Positions 43,951-53,743 of a stretch of DNA of 53,843 nucleotides are shown piece by piece. Position numbers and translations under genes: made by a program. This DNA comes from Sedimenticola thiotaurini (GTDB taxonomy: Bacteria > Pseudomonadota > Gammaproteobacteria > Chromatiales > Chromatiaceae). Within the stretch, counting starts at the first letter, position 1. Each line of letters opens with the position of its first letter. The notes beneath the pieces are model-generated. The model was not told the DNA's origin. It made no database searches and worked only from the letters and a program-made list of their open reading frames with translations. The stretch is from assembly GCA_011051715.1 (NCBI GenBank), contig DRKP01000054.1:1-53843 (forward strand), written 5' to 3'.

Positions 43951-44517
43951 ATGAAGGCTGGAAAGGACAGAGTTGTGGAGAAAGGTGTGGAGTCTGTGAC
44001 GGCTCATCTACCGCCGGTAAGGGTGGGGGCAATGGGTGGTTTCACCCTGATCGAAGTGCTGGTCACGGTACTGATCCTGGCTGTCGGCCTGTTGGGGCTG
44101 GCCGGTCTGCAGACGGTCAGTATTCGCAACAATCACTCCGCCTACCTCCGTTCCCAGGCCGTGCAGCTGGCCTACGATATCGCCGACCGGGTGCGGGCCA
44201 ACTCCCTGGTGAACGCGGACCTGACCAATTTCGATACCATCACCGCGAACCAGAACAGCGCCTGCTTCACCACCGCCGGTTGCAATGAATTCCAGATGGC
44301 GGCAAACGACCTTTGGGAGTGGCAGAACCAGGTGGCCGCCCTGCTGCCCGGTGGTCAGGCGGTCATTTGCCGGGACTCCACGCCTGACGACGGCAGCGGC
44401 AGCGGTGATGGCCAGTGCGACAGCGCCACCACCACCAGCCTGACGGTCAAGGTGTGGTGGAACGACGACCGGGCCACCGCCACCTCCCAGCGTTTCGTGA
44501 TGAGTTTCAGGCCATGA
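43951..44517 (+). CDS. pilV: Minor pilin PilV
   Basis: 188 residues from the ATG at 43951, with a long leader of 29 residues before the processing site GG|FTLIEVLVTVLILAVG. An ATG at 44032 (MGGFTLIEV) would leave only three leader residues, so a start between the two, for example a GTG, is possible. Body has LRSQAVQLAYDIADRVRAN and paired Cys. It forms part of the pilus-tip minor pilins. Follows fimT by three bases. Confidence 0.88.
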   Translation: MKAGKDRVVEKGVESVTAHLPPVRVGAMGGFTLIEVLVTVLILAVGLLGLAGLQTVSIRNNHSAYLRSQAVQLAYDIADRVRANSLVNADLTNFDTITANQNSACFTTAGCNEFQMAANDLWEWQNQVAALLPGGQAVICRDSTPDDGSGSGDGQCDSATTTSLTVKVWWNDDRATATSQRFVMSFRP

Positions 44518-45632
44518 GCAGAGCGATACAGAGGGTTCGCAGTCGCCGTGGCAGCCGTGGCGTGACCATGGTGGAGCTGCTGATTGCCATGGTGCTGGCG
44601 CTGCTGCTGTCGGTGGCCATCGTGCAGCTGTTTGTCAGCAACCGGCAGACCTTCAATATACAGGAGGGCATCGCCCGCCTGCAGGAGAACGGCCGTTTCG
44701 CCATGGAGTTCATCACCCGGGAGCTGCGGGACGCGGGCTATTCCGGCTGTATTCAGGACGGCACCCAGATCAACAACGTCCTCAACAAGACCCTTGCCAG
44801 CGGTGGCCTCAGCCCGATGTGGGATTTCTCACGGACGGTACTGGGCTTCGAGGGTGGAACCAGCGGCTGGACCCCCACCCCCGGCAGCGGCACCTATGCG
44901 GATTTCGACTTCCCCAGCGCGATCAATGGAACCGATATCATCACCATACACACATCCGAACTGCTGCCGTTGAAGGCGTTCCAGGCTGGCAACCTGACTG
45001 CTGCCGCGGTGGGTGAGGCGGCGATCACCACCAATCAGGCCACTGGCCTGAACCAGAACGACATCCTGTTCGTCACCGACTGCGACAAGGGGGCCATCTT
45101 CCAGGTGACCAACGCCAATCCCGGTACCACCATCGCCCATGAGGTGACGACCAAGACGACCAGCGGTGCGGTCACCCGCTATCCGGGGAATGCAATCAAG
45201 GCACTGGGTCATGTCTACGGACAGAACAATGGCGCCAGCCCGGCGGGACCGGCGGAGATCAGCCGGTTGCGCGCAGTCTCCTTCTTCATCCGCAACGATA
45301 CGAATGGCCGTCCGGCCCTGTGGAGGCGTATCTACAACGAGGCGCCGGAAGAGCTGGTGAAGGGGGTCGAGGACATGCAGATCCTCTATGGCATCGCCAC
45401 GGACGTGAACCAGTGGGGGACGGTCTCTTACTATGTCAGTGCGGACCAGGTGGCTGCCGGTGACTGGAACAAGGTCGCCTCGGTACGTATCCATCTGCTG
45501 CTGCAGAGTGACGACAACATGGCGAAGAACCCGATTCCCTATACCTTCAATGGCACCACGACCACACCCACCGACCGTCGGGTCCGGCGCGAGTTCGTGA
45601 CCACGGTCGGTATCAGGAACCAGATTCTGTGA
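44514..45632 (+). CDS. pilW: Minor pilin PilW
   Basis: 372 residues. Leader MSRAIQRVRSRRGSRG|VTMVELLIAMVLALLL with many Arg. The helix continues NRQTFNIQEGIARLQENGRF, a PilW hallmark, followed by a large beta domain and ELRDAGYSGC. Starts inside the pilV stop (ATGA). Part of the priming complex with PilV, PilX, FimU and PilY1. Confidence 0.92.
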   Translation: MSRAIQRVRSRRGSRGVTMVELLIAMVLALLLSVAIVQLFVSNRQTFNIQEGIARLQENGRFAMEFITRELRDAGYSGCIQDGTQINNVLNKTLASGGLSPMWDFSRTVLGFEGGTSGWTPTPGSGTYADFDFPSAINGTDIITIHTSELLPLKAFQAGNLTAAAVGEAAITTNQATGLNQNDILFVTDCDKGAIFQVTNANPGTTIAHEVTTKTTSGAVTRYPGNAIKALGHVYGQNNGASPAGPAEISRLRAVSFFIRNDTNGRPALWRRIYNEAPEELVKGVEDMQILYGIATDVNQWGTVSYYVSADQVAAGDWNKVASVRIHLLLQSDDNMAKNPIPYTFNGTTTTPTDRRVRREFVTTVGIRNQIL

Positions 45633-45643
45633 GGGGGATCAGG

Positions 45644-46198
45644 ATGCGGCATGCAATGACATCAATGCCCGGAAGACAGGGCGGCGCGGTACTGATCATC
45701 GCCCTGCTGCTGCTGGTGGTGCTGACCCTATTGGGTACATCCTCGATGCAGAACACGGTGCTGCAGGAACGGATGGCCGGCAACATGAACCAGCGCAACC
45801 TGGGGCTGCAGGCGGCCGAAGCAGCGCTGAGGGAAGGGGAGTCATGGCTCGCCGGCCTCGCCGCCGCCCCGGTCGAAAAGAGTACCTCCCCCAACAGCAG
45901 CGAGGTCTGGAAGCGGGATGCGCCCATCGTGAACAGTGACCGCTACTGGTGGACCCAGGCCAGCGAGAGCTGGTGGAATTCGGGCAGCACGCGGCAGGCG
46001 ACGGAATATGACGCGGTGCCCGGACAGAGCGCGCCTCGCTACGTCATCGAGCACCGCTTCTTCAAACAGGACAATCAGGTGGTCGGCTTCGGCCCCCCGA
46101 CAGGTCGTGACTACCATCGTCTCACCGCCCGGGGTGTCGGACAGACGAATACGGCGAAGACGACACTGCAGAGCCATTTCACCCGACGCTACAACTGA
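45644..46198 (+). CDS. pilX: Minor pilin PilX
   Basis: 184 residues. N-terminus MRHAMTSMPGRQGGAVLIIA with PilX-type hydrophobic helix (LIIALLLLVVLTLLGTSSMQ) and the conserved ERMAGNMNQRNLGLQAAEAA stretch. Glu5 of the pilin helix is missing, as in other PilX proteins. The ATG at 45644 has GAGGGGG seven bases upstream; a GTG at 45629 overlaps the pilW stop. Confidence 0.9.
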   Translation: MRHAMTSMPGRQGGAVLIIALLLLVVLTLLGTSSMQNTVLQERMAGNMNQRNLGLQAAEAALREGESWLAGLAAAPVEKSTSPNSSEVWKRDAPIVNSDRYWWTQASESWWNSGSTRQATEYDAVPGQSAPRYVIEHRFFKQDNQVVGFGPPTGRDYHRLTARGVGQTNTAKTTLQSHFTRRYN

Positions 46199-46233
46199 AC
46201 GAATCCACTCAACGTGACCGACGAGGTGGCATC

Positions 46234-49200
46234 ATGACCATTTCCACCAACATCAAGATCAAGCATCTGCTCGGCTGTACCGGACTGTCGTTGCTGGTGG
46301 GAATGGCCGGCTCGGCCCAGGCCGCCAACATGGCGCTGGCCGATACCCCCCTGTTCCTGGGTGACAGTGTCGATCCCAACGTCTTCTTCGAGCTGGACGA
46401 TTCCGGTTCCATGGACTGGGAGGTGCTGACCCGCAAGCACTGGCACTACTGCGCCTACGACTCCAATGCCATCGGTGTCACCGGGGACTGGGACTGCGGC
46501 TGGCTGGTGAACAACGGCCTCTCCCGTCTGTTCGCCGACGACAATGGCAGTTTCGAGTATTTCGAGTACATCTTCGAGACTGGTGACCACGCCTATTCCA
46601 CCGGCTGCGGCAATACCAGCCGCGAGGTGCTCGAACTCTGTGGTGCCGGGACCAAGGCCGCCGACTGGCGTCTTCTCTCCTCCTCCCTGAACGTGATGTA
46701 TTTCGATCCCTCGTCCACCTACCGGCCCTGGGTCGGTTTCCCCGACGCCGACTTCGGTGCCGCCCGCAGCGATCCCCAGCCCGGCAGCGATGGCTACAAC
46801 ATCCTGCGGGATCTGGGCGCCAATGGCGGCTTCACCTTTCATGTCTGGGAGGACGACCGGGGCTGGAACAGCGCTGACGACCGCCCGCGCCGGGGCAGCA
46901 ACCAGAATGCAACCGACACGCCCAACGGCATGGTCGACCTGTGGGACAGCCATACCGAGTTCAATGTCACCGGCAGCACGGTGCGCTATAGGACCATCAG
47001 TTACGCCCCGAACGACGGAGGCATGAATCCCACGATCTCCAACTGGACCGAGGTGACCAACGGTAATCCACACCCCGACTATGGCACTCCGGCGGAGATC
47101 CGGGCCAATATCGCCAACTGGTACCAGTACTACCGGCGCCGGGCGTACATCGCCAAGGCCGCGGTCGGCAAGGTCGTGAACGAACGTCCAAACTTCCGCT
47201 ACGGCATGGGACTCATCAATGCCGATACTGAGCTTTCGGACTGGCCGCAATCGCTTCCCGCCAGCAGTGTCACCGACTACTCGACGCACAACGCGGCGAT
47301 GATGGATGCCCTCTACGGTTTCGACTGGAGGGCACGTGGCACGCCGCTGCGGCGCGGTCTGGAACGCGTGGGCAACTACTACATGAGTACCGGCAGCTCG
47401 GCGGCAATCACCGACGAGTGCCAGCAGAACTTCACCATCCTGTTCACCGACGGCTACTGGAACGGGAGCAATCCTGCCAGCGCCATCGGTGACTCCGATG
47501 GCGACGGCTACGACCGCACGCTGGCGGATGTCGCCGACTATTATTATCAGAACGATCTGCGCACCGACCTGGCAAACGAGGTCGCGACCAACGCCTTCGA
47601 CGATGCCACCCACCAGCACATGGTGACCTATACCGTGGCGTTCGGTGTGGAGGGACGACTGCTCGACGAGGATGCCGACGGCTGGCCGGATCATCGCGAG
47701 GACGGCTCCACCTTTCCCGTGGTCGATTCCAGCGGTAATCTGCTCGATAGCGGTCGCAGCGCCGACTGGGGGAATCCGGCTGCCGGGAATCCGGAAAAGA
47801 TCGACGACATGTGGCACGCGGCGTTCAACAGCCACGGCAAGTTCCTCGCCGCCAGCACGCCGCAGCGGCTGCTCCAGGCGCTCAACGAGACCCTGGAGAA
47901 CATCTCCGACCGCACCGGTTCAGCTGCATCGGTGGCCCTGAACTCCGGATCCCTGAACAACAACACCCACCTCTACCAGGCCCGCTTCGACGCCGAGGAC
48001 TGGAGTGGGCAGCTGCTGGCCTACACCATCTCGACCACGGGTGCGCTCAGCAGCGATCCCGTGTGGGATGCCCGGGACAAGCTCGAGGGGCAGGCGCCAG
48101 GCGATCGGGTGATCGTCTCCTACAATCCGACCAGCGGCAGTGGCTTCGGCTTCCGCTACACGGTCAGCGGGGGCAGTGTGACCACCGGAATGGACAGCGA
48201 TCAGGAGCTCGCCCTGATGGCCAATGCGCCGTATCCTGCCACCACCACCGACACCACCGAGATCGAGGCCAACCGCGCCTACGTGGCGGCCCTGGTCGAC
48301 TACCTGCGCGGCGACCGGGGCAACGAAGGCGGTGCCGGCTATGGCTTCCGTACCCGCAACTATCTGCTCGGGGACGTGATCCACTCCAATCCGGTCTATG
48401 TCGGCGATCCGAATTTCCGCTATCCGGATAGTTGGATCGATCTGCTCAATCCTTCGGCAGACCAGCCGGAGAACGCGGACGACTCGTACCGGTACTCGGC
48501 CTTCGCCAGTTCGGTCACACGTACGCCGATGATCTATTTCGGTGCCAACGACGGCATGCTGCATGGCATCAATGCGACCGACGACGACTCGTCGTCGAGT
48601 GCCACCCAGTTCAGTGATGGCGGAGCCGAGATGCTCGCCTATATTCCGAGCATGGTGTACCGGAACCTGCCGGAACTGGCCAGCACCACCTACGACCACA
48701 GGTACTTCGTCGATGGGCCGCCCACCGTCGTGGATGCATTCTTCGACGACTCCGGCAGCGCCGGCTGGCGCACCGTGCTGGTCGGTGGCCTGGCCGGTGG
48801 CGGCCAGGGGGTCTTCGCCCTGGATGTCACCAATCCCGATCACGAGAGCGGCGGCTTTCTCGAGGGCAACGCGGCCAACCTGGTGTTGTGGGAGTTCAGT
48901 GACCAGGACGACGCCGACATGGGATACAGCTATGCCCAGCCCGCCATCGTGCGCCTGCACAACGGCGAATGGGGCGTGGTGGTGTCCAACGGCTACAACA
49001 GCACCGTCAGTGACGGCAACGCCAGCAGCAGCGGCAACGCCGTGCTCTTCATCCTCGACGTCGAGGACGGCTCCGTGCTGAAGAAGATCGACACCGGTGT
49101 CGGCATGGATACCACCGACTCGGAGACCTACAACGATCGCCCAAATGGCCTGGCGACGCCTGCACCGGTGGATCGGGACGGGGACGGCATCGTCGATTTC

Positions 49201-50217
49201 ATCTATGCCGGCGATCTCTATGGCAACCTGTGGAAATTCGATGTCACCAGCGACAGCGCCGGTGACTGGGACGTGGCGCAGATCGAGAGCGTCAAGCAGC
49301 CGTTGTTCACTGCGGTCTCGGCCGAGGGGGATCGGCAGCCGATCACGGTGCGCCCGGACGTGGGTGATGCCCCCTATGGCCAGGCCGGCTCCATGATCTA
49401 CTTCGGTACCGGCCAGTACCTGGAGGTCACGGACAATACGCCCACCGGCCAGGCGACCCAGACCTTCTACGGTATCTGGGACAACGGCAGCCACGTGGTG
49501 CTGACCCGGGGCAGTGGCGAGGCGCTGCAGAAACAGGAGATCCTGCTCGAACAGTCCCAGACCTACACCAACACCGACGAGGACGGTGATGTCATCTCCA
49601 CCTCGGAATTCGAGGTGCGTGCCATCACCGACACCACGGTGGCCTGGAAGATCCCGCCGGCAACCAGCGGCAAGATGGGCTGGTACATGGACCTGGTGGT
49701 GAAGGACTCCGGCGACAACCAGGGCGAGCGTGTGGTGGCCAATCCCATCCTGCGTAACAACCGGGTGCTGTTCGCAACCCTGATCCCCTCCGCCGAGCGG
49801 TGCGCCTATGGTGGTTCCAGCTGGCTGATGGAGGTGGATGCCTACTCCGGTGGCGCACTGCCCTATTCACCCTTCGATCTCAATCAGGACGGCGTGTTCG
49901 ATGCGGAGGACTATGTGGATATGCCGGATGACAGCAGCGGCAATCCCCAGGCACCGGTGACCGCGGCGGGCAAGAAGTCGAAGGTGGGTATCATCCCGAC
50001 GCCCGGCATCCTCTCCGGTGGCAATCCGGAGCAGGGTGGTGGTGCCGCCGGTACCGTCGGCGGTACCGACGATCAGGGCAACGAAACCGATGTCAATGCC
50101 TGCGCGCCTGGCGCGGAGTGTGCTCTCACCAGCGGTTCATCCGGCGATATCGAGGCGACCCGACTGAACCCCGGCAAGGGCGACTTCGGCCGTCAGTCCT
50201 GGCAGGAACTGCGCTGA
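46234..50217 (+). CDS. pilY1: Type IV pilus tip adhesin/regulator PilY1
   Basis: 1327 residues, the usual size. Signal peptide 1-30 (ending GSAQA). A vWA-like region begins with the MIDAS DxSxS at D55-S57-S59 (FELDDSGSMDW). The C-terminal half is the beta-propeller of PilY1 with a nine-residue calcium loop at D980, D982, D984, D988 (DRDGDGIVD) and a second DLNQDGVFD at about 1215. It caps the pilus tip, controls extension and retraction, and mediates adhesion and surface sensing. Many Cys are present in the N-terminal half. It lies between pilX and pilE. Confidence 0.95.
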   Translation: MTISTNIKIKHLLGCTGLSLLVGMAGSAQAANMALADTPLFLGDSVDPNVFFELDDSGSMDWEVLTRKHWHYCAYDSNAIGVTGDWDCGWLVNNGLSRLFADDNGSFEYFEYIFETGDHAYSTGCGNTSREVLELCGAGTKAADWRLLSSSLNVMYFDPSSTYRPWVGFPDADFGAARSDPQPGSDGYNILRDLGANGGFTFHVWEDDRGWNSADDRPRRGSNQNATDTPNGMVDLWDSHTEFNVTGSTVRYRTISYAPNDGGMNPTISNWTEVTNGNPHPDYGTPAEIRANIANWYQYYRRRAYIAKAAVGKVVNERPNFRYGMGLINADTELSDWPQSLPASSVTDYSTHNAAMMDALYGFDWRARGTPLRRGLERVGNYYMSTGSSAAITDECQQNFTILFTDGYWNGSNPASAIGDSDGDGYDRTLADVADYYYQNDLRTDLANEVATNAFDDATHQHMVTYTVAFGVEGRLLDEDADGWPDHREDGSTFPVVDSSGNLLDSGRSADWGNPAAGNPEKIDDMWHAAFNSHGKFLAASTPQRLLQALNETLENISDRTGSAASVALNSGSLNNNTHLYQARFDAEDWSGQLLAYTISTTGALSSDPVWDARDKLEGQAPGDRVIVSYNPTSGSGFGFRYTVSGGSVTTGMDSDQELALMANAPYPATTTDTTEIEANRAYVAALVDYLRGDRGNEGGAGYGFRTRNYLLGDVIHSNPVYVGDPNFRYPDSWIDLLNPSADQPENADDSYRYSAFASSVTRTPMIYFGANDGMLHGINATDDDSSSSATQFSDGGAEMLAYIPSMVYRNLPELASTTYDHRYFVDGPPTVVDAFFDDSGSAGWRTVLVGGLAGGGQGVFALDVTNPDHESGGFLEGNAANLVLWEFSDQDDADMGYSYAQPAIVRLHNGEWGVVVSNGYNSTVSDGNASSSGNAVLFILDVEDGSVLKKIDTGVGMDTTDSETYNDRPNGLATPAPVDRDGDGIVDFIYAGDLYGNLWKFDVTSDSAGDWDVAQIESVKQPLFTAVSAEGDRQPITVRPDVGDAPYGQAGSMIYFGTGQYLEVTDNTPTGQATQTFYGIWDNGSHVVLTRGSGEALQKQEILLEQSQTYTNTDEDGDVISTSEFEVRAITDTTVAWKIPPATSGKMGWYMDLVVKDSGDNQGERVVANPILRNNRVLFATLIPSAERCAYGGSSWLMEVDAYSGGALPYSPFDLNQDGVFDAEDYVDMPDDSSGNPQAPVTAAGKKSKVGIIPTPGILSGGNPEQGGGAAGTVGGTDDQGNETDVNACAPGAECALTSGSSGDIEATRLNPGKGDFGRQSWQELR

Positions 50218-50230
50218 CAGGGGGATGACC

Positions 50231-50665
50231 ATGAGGCGACCGCAGAGATTCCAGCAGGGACTGACCCTGATCGAACTGATGGTGGTGGTGGCGATCATCG
50301 CCATCCTCGCCGCCATCGGCTATCCGATGTATACCCAGCAGGTGCAGAAGGCGCGGCGTACCGATGCGCGCAGCGCGCTGCAGCAGATCGCGCTGGCTGA
50401 GGAGCGGTACTATTCCACCCATGGTGCCTATACCAGTACGCTGGGCAATCTGGATCTTCCGGCTTCACTGGCGGATGGCGATACCGAGGAGCAGTACTAC
50501 AATCTGGCGGTGGTGGTCAGCGGCGCCAGCAGCGATACCTTTTTGCTGACGGCGACACCGGTGGCGGGCAAGAGCCAGGAGAACGATGCCGCCTGCACTA
50601 CCCTGACCCTGGATCAGACCGGGTCCAGGGGGGCGACCGGCAGTGATACCGACAAGTGCTGGTAG
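50231..50665 (+). CDS. pilE: Minor pilin PilE
   Basis: 144 residues. Leader MRRPQRFQQG|LTLIELMVVVAIIAIL with Glu5, then AAIGYPMYTQQVQKARRTDA and a C-terminal disulfide loop (DAACTTLTLDQTG...CW). It is a Pseudomonas PilE-type minor pilin. The ATG at 50231 is chosen over 50225 because GGGGG is spaced correctly. Last pilin of the operon, 13 bases after pilY1. Confidence 0.92.
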   Translation: MRRPQRFQQGLTLIELMVVVAIIAILAAIGYPMYTQQVQKARRTDARSALQQIALAEERYYSTHGAYTSTLGNLDLPASLADGDTEEQYYNLAVVVSGASSDTFLLTATPVAGKSQENDAACTTLTLDQTGSRGATGSDTDKCW

Positions 50666-50699
50666 CGCCGCTGCGTGCCGGCGTCAGGAGCGAATAGCG

Positions 50700-50981
50700 A
50701 TGAACAGAGCGAGAACAATAGCAACGGGTATGGTGTTGTGGATGGGTGTCCTGGTCCCCTTTTCGTCCGCGACGGCCCGCGATCAGGCGGTCGGCGGCGG
50801 GGTGGTTGCAGTTCCCAGGATACAGCAGGAACGGCCGGTCCAGGCCCCTCCTGCCTATTCCCCGCAATACAATCGCGGTGACAACCGGCGTCGACAGGAG
50901 TCGTCACGGCGCGAAACAGTGCCAGCGGGTGCAGGCGTCGAAAGAACCCCGCCGAAGGAGCCGGAAGAGACCCCCGAATAG
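50700..50981 (+). CDS. Small exported Pro/Arg-rich protein
   Basis: 93 residues: signal peptide 1-26 (ending SSATA), then a Pro, Arg and Glu-rich disordered tail (RPVQAPPAYSPQYNRGDNRR, TPPKEPEETPE). AGGAG lies nine bases before the ATG. It follows pilE by 34 bases on the same strand, so it may be the last gene of the pilus operon. Pseudomonas has the small gene pilY2 in this neighbourhood, but between pilY1 and pilE; I see no convincing similarity. Function unknown. Confidence 0.6.
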   Translation: MNRARTIATGMVLWMGVLVPFSSATARDQAVGGGVVAVPRIQQERPVQAPPAYSPQYNRGDNRRRQESSRRETVPAGAGVERTPPKEPEETPE

Positions 50982-51123
50982 GCGACCAGGCACCTGCCAC
51001 AGATGTTCCAGGTCTCCCGGATCGTGACGTTGCAGATGCCAGACCGGGGGACCTCCGCGACCCTGGCGTCCTTCGTGCCTTGGCGGGAGACCATGTCACG
51101 CGGCGTGGGGCGCGAACCGGCCG

Positions 51124-52059
51124 TTATTGCAACTCCCGCGGCAGGGAGAAGACCACCTGTTCCTCTTTTCCCTCGGACGCCTCCACCGAATCGGCACCCC
51201 AGCTCCTGAGGCGCCGGATCACCGCCTCCACCAGCACCTCCGGTGCCGATGCGCCGGCCGTCACGCCGACGTGTCGTATGCCTGTCAGCCATTCGCGCCG
51301 GATGTCTTCGGCGCCATCGATCAGGTGGGCGGGACAGCCCAGCTTGACGGCGATCTCCTTCAGCCGGTTGGAATTGGAACTGTTGGGTGAACCCACCACC
51401 AGGACCAGGTCACAGCGACGGGCCAGCTGCTTTACCGCGTCCTGGCGGTTCTGGGTGGCGTAACAGATATCGTTCCTCTTCGGTCCCTGGATGTTCGGGA
51501 AACGCCTCCTCAATGCCTCCACGATGCGGGCGGTGTCGTCCATGGAGAGGGTGGTCTGGGTGACATAGGCGAGCCGGTCGGGGTCGTTCACCTGGAGGTT
51601 GTCGACATCCTCCTCGGTGACCACCAGGTGGATCCGTTCCTTGCCCTGACTGCTGTCATACTGGCCCATGGTCCCCTCCACCTCGGGATGGCCGCGGTGG
51701 CCGATGAGGACCACGTCATCGCCGTTGCGGCAATGCCGGGCCACCTCCAGATGCACCTTGGTCACCAGCGGACAGGTGGCGTCGAACACCCGCAGGTCAC
51801 GCTTTTGCGCCTCCCGGCGCACCGCCTGGGAGACGCCATGGGCGCTGAAGATGACGGTGTTGCCGTCGGGTACGTCCTCCAGTTCGTCGACGAACACCGC
51901 CCCCTTGCGTCGCAGCCCTTCGACGACGAAGCGGTTGTGCACCACCTCGTGGCGCACGTAGATGGGTGCGCCGAAGATCTCCAGCGCCCGGTCGACGATC
52001 TCGATGGCGCGATCGACTCCGGCACAGAAGCCGCGTGGACTGGCGAGCAGGATGTCCAT
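51124..52059 (-). CDS. ispH: 4-hydroxy-3-methylbut-2-enyl diphosphate reductase
   Basis: 311 residues, full length. Three cluster cysteines are visible: [17 protein letters not shown] (C12), [12 protein letters not shown] (about 96) and [14 protein letters not shown] (about 197), together with [13 protein letters not shown] and [10 protein letters not shown]. It makes IPP and DMAPP at the end of the MEP pathway. The ATG at 52059 starts 4 bases after the fkpB stop codon, so the two are coupled. Convergent with the pilus operon, as in Pseudomonas. Confidence 0.97.
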   Translation of the reverse strand: MDILLASPRGFCAGVDRAIEIVDRALEIFGAPIYVRHEVVHNRFVVEGLRRKGAVFVDELEDVPDGNTVIFSAHGVSQAVRREAQKRDLRVFDATCPLVTKVHLEVARHCRNGDDVVLIGHRGHPEVEGTMGQYDSSQGKERIHLVVTEEDVDNLQVNDPDRLAYVTQTTLSMDDTARIVEALRRRFPNIQGPKRNDICYATQNRQDAVKQLARRCDLVLVVGSPNSSNSNRLKEIAVKLGCPAHLIDGAEDIRREWLTGIRHVGVTAGASAPEVLVEAVIRRLRSWGADSVEASEGKEEQVVFSLPRELQ

Positions 52060-52063
52060 CGGC

Positions 52064-52525
52064 TCACTCCCCGGTGGCGTCGTCGGGCGGTGGCCCGACG
52101 TCCAGGATCCGCACGCGGAACACCACCTCCTGTCCCGCCAGCGGATGGTTGAAATCGATCTCCACTTCCTCTTCCTCCAGCGCCAGGACGATACCCGCCA
52201 CCTCCTCGCCCCCCGGTGTCTCGAATGCGATGACCAGCCCCTCCGCCAGCTCCATTCCCGCCGGAAAGTCCGAGCGCGGCAGGCGCCGGGTCTTGCCCTC
52301 GTCCCTTGGGCCGAAGGCCTGGCTGGGTGTGAGTGTGAGGGTCTGTTCCTCGCCACTGGTGAGGCCGTAGAGGGCGTGCTCCAGACCCTCGTTCAGGCTT
52401 CCGTCCCCAAGGGTGACGGTAGTGGGTGAGTCGCCGAAGGTGGAGGCGATCTCGGTGCCGTCGGTGGTGGCGAGGGAGAAATGGAAGGTCACCCGGCTGC
52501 GCGGGCCGATTTTCTGCTGGTCCAA
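52064..52525 (-). CDS. fkpB: FKBP-type peptidyl-prolyl isomerase, SlpA/FkpB type
   Basis: 153 residues. FKBP domain interrupted by an insert-in-flap domain (about 70-125), the SlyD/SlpA layout: [59 protein letters not shown]. The His-rich tail of SlyD is absent, so SlpA/FkpB is the better name. Cytoplasmic. In E. coli and Pseudomonas it lies between lspA and ispH; here it is next to ispH but 39 kb from lspA. Confidence 0.93.
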   Translation of the reverse strand: MDQQKIGPRSRVTFHFSLATTDGTEIASTFGDSPTTVTLGDGSLNEGLEHALYGLTSGEEQTLTLTPSQAFGPRDEGKTRRLPRSDFPAGMELAEGLVIAFETPGGEEVAGIVLALEEEEVEIDFNHPLAGQEVVFRVRILDVGPPPDDATGE

Positions 52526-52658
52526 ACTGATATCCGCTGGTTAGATCGATTCTGGGATGGGGGCCATGGGCGGGCCTGCCGGGGCGTGACTCCGGCTTCT
52601 CCGTATCCCTGTGATGGTGAAGGCGGGGCCTGCAGCCCTGTCGGCGGGCGCCACGCCG

Positions 52659-53210
52659 TTATCCGTCCCTCTGCCAGTAGACCTCGGCACCCCCGTGGCG
52701 TCGCGCCAGCGCCCGGGCCAGCACGAACAGCAGGTCGGACAGCCGGTTGAGATAGGCCAGGGCATGAGGACTGACCGTTTCCTCCTCCTGGTGGGCGAGG
52801 GTCAGGAGCCGGCGCTCGGCGCGACGGCAGACGCTGCGGGCATGATGGCAACTGGCGGCGGCCAGGTTGCCGGCCGGCAGGATGAACTCCTGCAGCGGCG
52901 GCAGCTCCTGGTTGATGCGGTCCAGTGCCTGTTCCAGCTCGCTGACCGAATCGTCGGTCAGCACCCGGTGGGACGGCATCGCCAGTTCCCCTCCCAGGTC
53001 GAACAGGCGATGCTGGATCCGTGCCAGCAGCCGCTCGTCGTCGTCCGGGATCTCCTGCGCCCGCAGGATGCCGAGTACGCTGTTGAGCTCGTCCACCGTG
53101 CCGATGGCCTCGATCCGGGGGCTGTCCTTCTCCACCCTTCGACCGTCGCCCAGGCCGGTGCTGCCATTGTCACCGGTACGGGTGTAGATCTTCGACAGTC
53201 GGTAGCCCAT
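52659..53210 (-). CDS. Cob(I)alamin adenosyltransferase, PduO type
   Basis: 183 residues. P-loop-like ATP motif YTRTGDNGSTGLGDGRRVEK at the N-terminus, then IGTVDELNSVLGIL, HRLFDLGGELA and the C-terminal CRRAERRL and YLNRLSDLLFVLARAL helices. It forms adenosylcobalamin from cob(I)alamin and ATP. The ATG at 53210 matches the family N-terminus. No cobalamin-biosynthesis or B12-dependent genes are visible in the window, and no riboswitch is seen upstream. Confidence 0.93.
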   Translation of the reverse strand: MGYRLSKIYTRTGDNGSTGLGDGRRVEKDSPRIEAIGTVDELNSVLGILRAQEIPDDDERLLARIQHRLFDLGGELAMPSHRVLTDDSVSELEQALDRINQELPPLQEFILPAGNLAAASCHHARSVCRRAERRLLTLAHQEEETVSPHALAYLNRLSDLLFVLARALARRHGGAEVYWQRDG

Positions 53211-53351
53211 GGCGCCGCGGTTCCTGTTCACTGGTCTGGAAACCGGACCAGTATAGCAGAGCGGGGTGGTGTCGGTAGCTGGCAGGCGCAGCCTGGGTGG
53301 GGGCCCGGCGCCGGAATCAATACGGCCGGGGCGATGGGACTGCGAGAAAAT

Positions 53352-53379
53352 TTGCAATATTTTCAGTGGGCACTATGAT
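53352..53379 (+). promoter_or_regulatory. Promoter of the small gene at 53417
   Basis: -35 TTGCAA (53352-53357) and -10 TATGAT (53374-53379) with a 16-base spacer, in a strongly AT-rich patch (53347-53425). Predicted start near 53386, about 30 bases before the ATG. Confidence 0.65.
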
Positions 53380-53416
53380 ATTTCTTACAAACAAATTAAA
53401 TTACAGGTGTAGTCCA

Positions 53417-53602
53417 ATGAATATCATAGAAAAAATGTATAAAGCGCCTCTACCGGTCTATGAGGTTCAGGAACTCACCATGGAGGAGGCACTGGATGTC
53501 CTGGAGGCGATCGGGGAAGGGTCGCATTTGGAACCGACCGTAGTGTGGTCCGGGACCGGCGATTTCCCGGTACCACCGGATTCGCAAAGTGTGGCCGGCT
53601 GA
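53417..53602 (+). CDS. Small cytoplasmic protein, 61 residues, unknown
   Basis: MNIIEKMYKAPLPVYEVQEL at the N-terminus, then an acidic helix (TMEEALDVLEAIGEGSHLEP) and a Pro-rich end. The 5' part is AT-rich, unlike neighbouring genes, and a clear promoter is placed 30 bases upstream. No strong RBS is seen (AGTCCA before the ATG). No family is recognised. The AT-rich pocket could mean recent acquisition or a stress-regulated promoter. Confidence 0.5.
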   Translation: MNIIEKMYKAPLPVYEVQELTMEEALDVLEAIGEGSHLEPTVVWSGTGDFPVPPDSQSVAG

Positions 53603-53723
53603 ATCCCCGGGCACTGCTTGAACAAACCCCTTGTCGTCCCGTAGCTCCGGTACAGACCTGAAACTGGAGGATGCAACCGCGGGGGTGGCGGCCGTTGCCG
53701 GAAGGTGGGCATCCGGGTGCCCC

Positions 53724-53743
53724 TTCGCGCCGGGGGCGGCGCT
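53724..53743. repeat. REP-like GCGCCGGGGGCG repeat, single arm (copy 3)
   Basis: TTCGCGCCGGGGGCGGCGCT, identical to 29836-29855. Together with 19906-19930 this is a dispersed family. No gene is visible from 53603 to the window end. Confidence 0.65.

Noticed and set aside
46189-47835. 548-residue open frame antisense to pilY1
   Set aside because: Val/Gly/Ala-rich shadow; pilY1 has a signal peptide, MIDAS and calcium loops.
52526-52658. Cobalamin riboswitch near the adenosyltransferase
   Set aside because: This stretch is downstream of that gene; neither here nor upstream (53211-53350) do I see a B12-box pattern.
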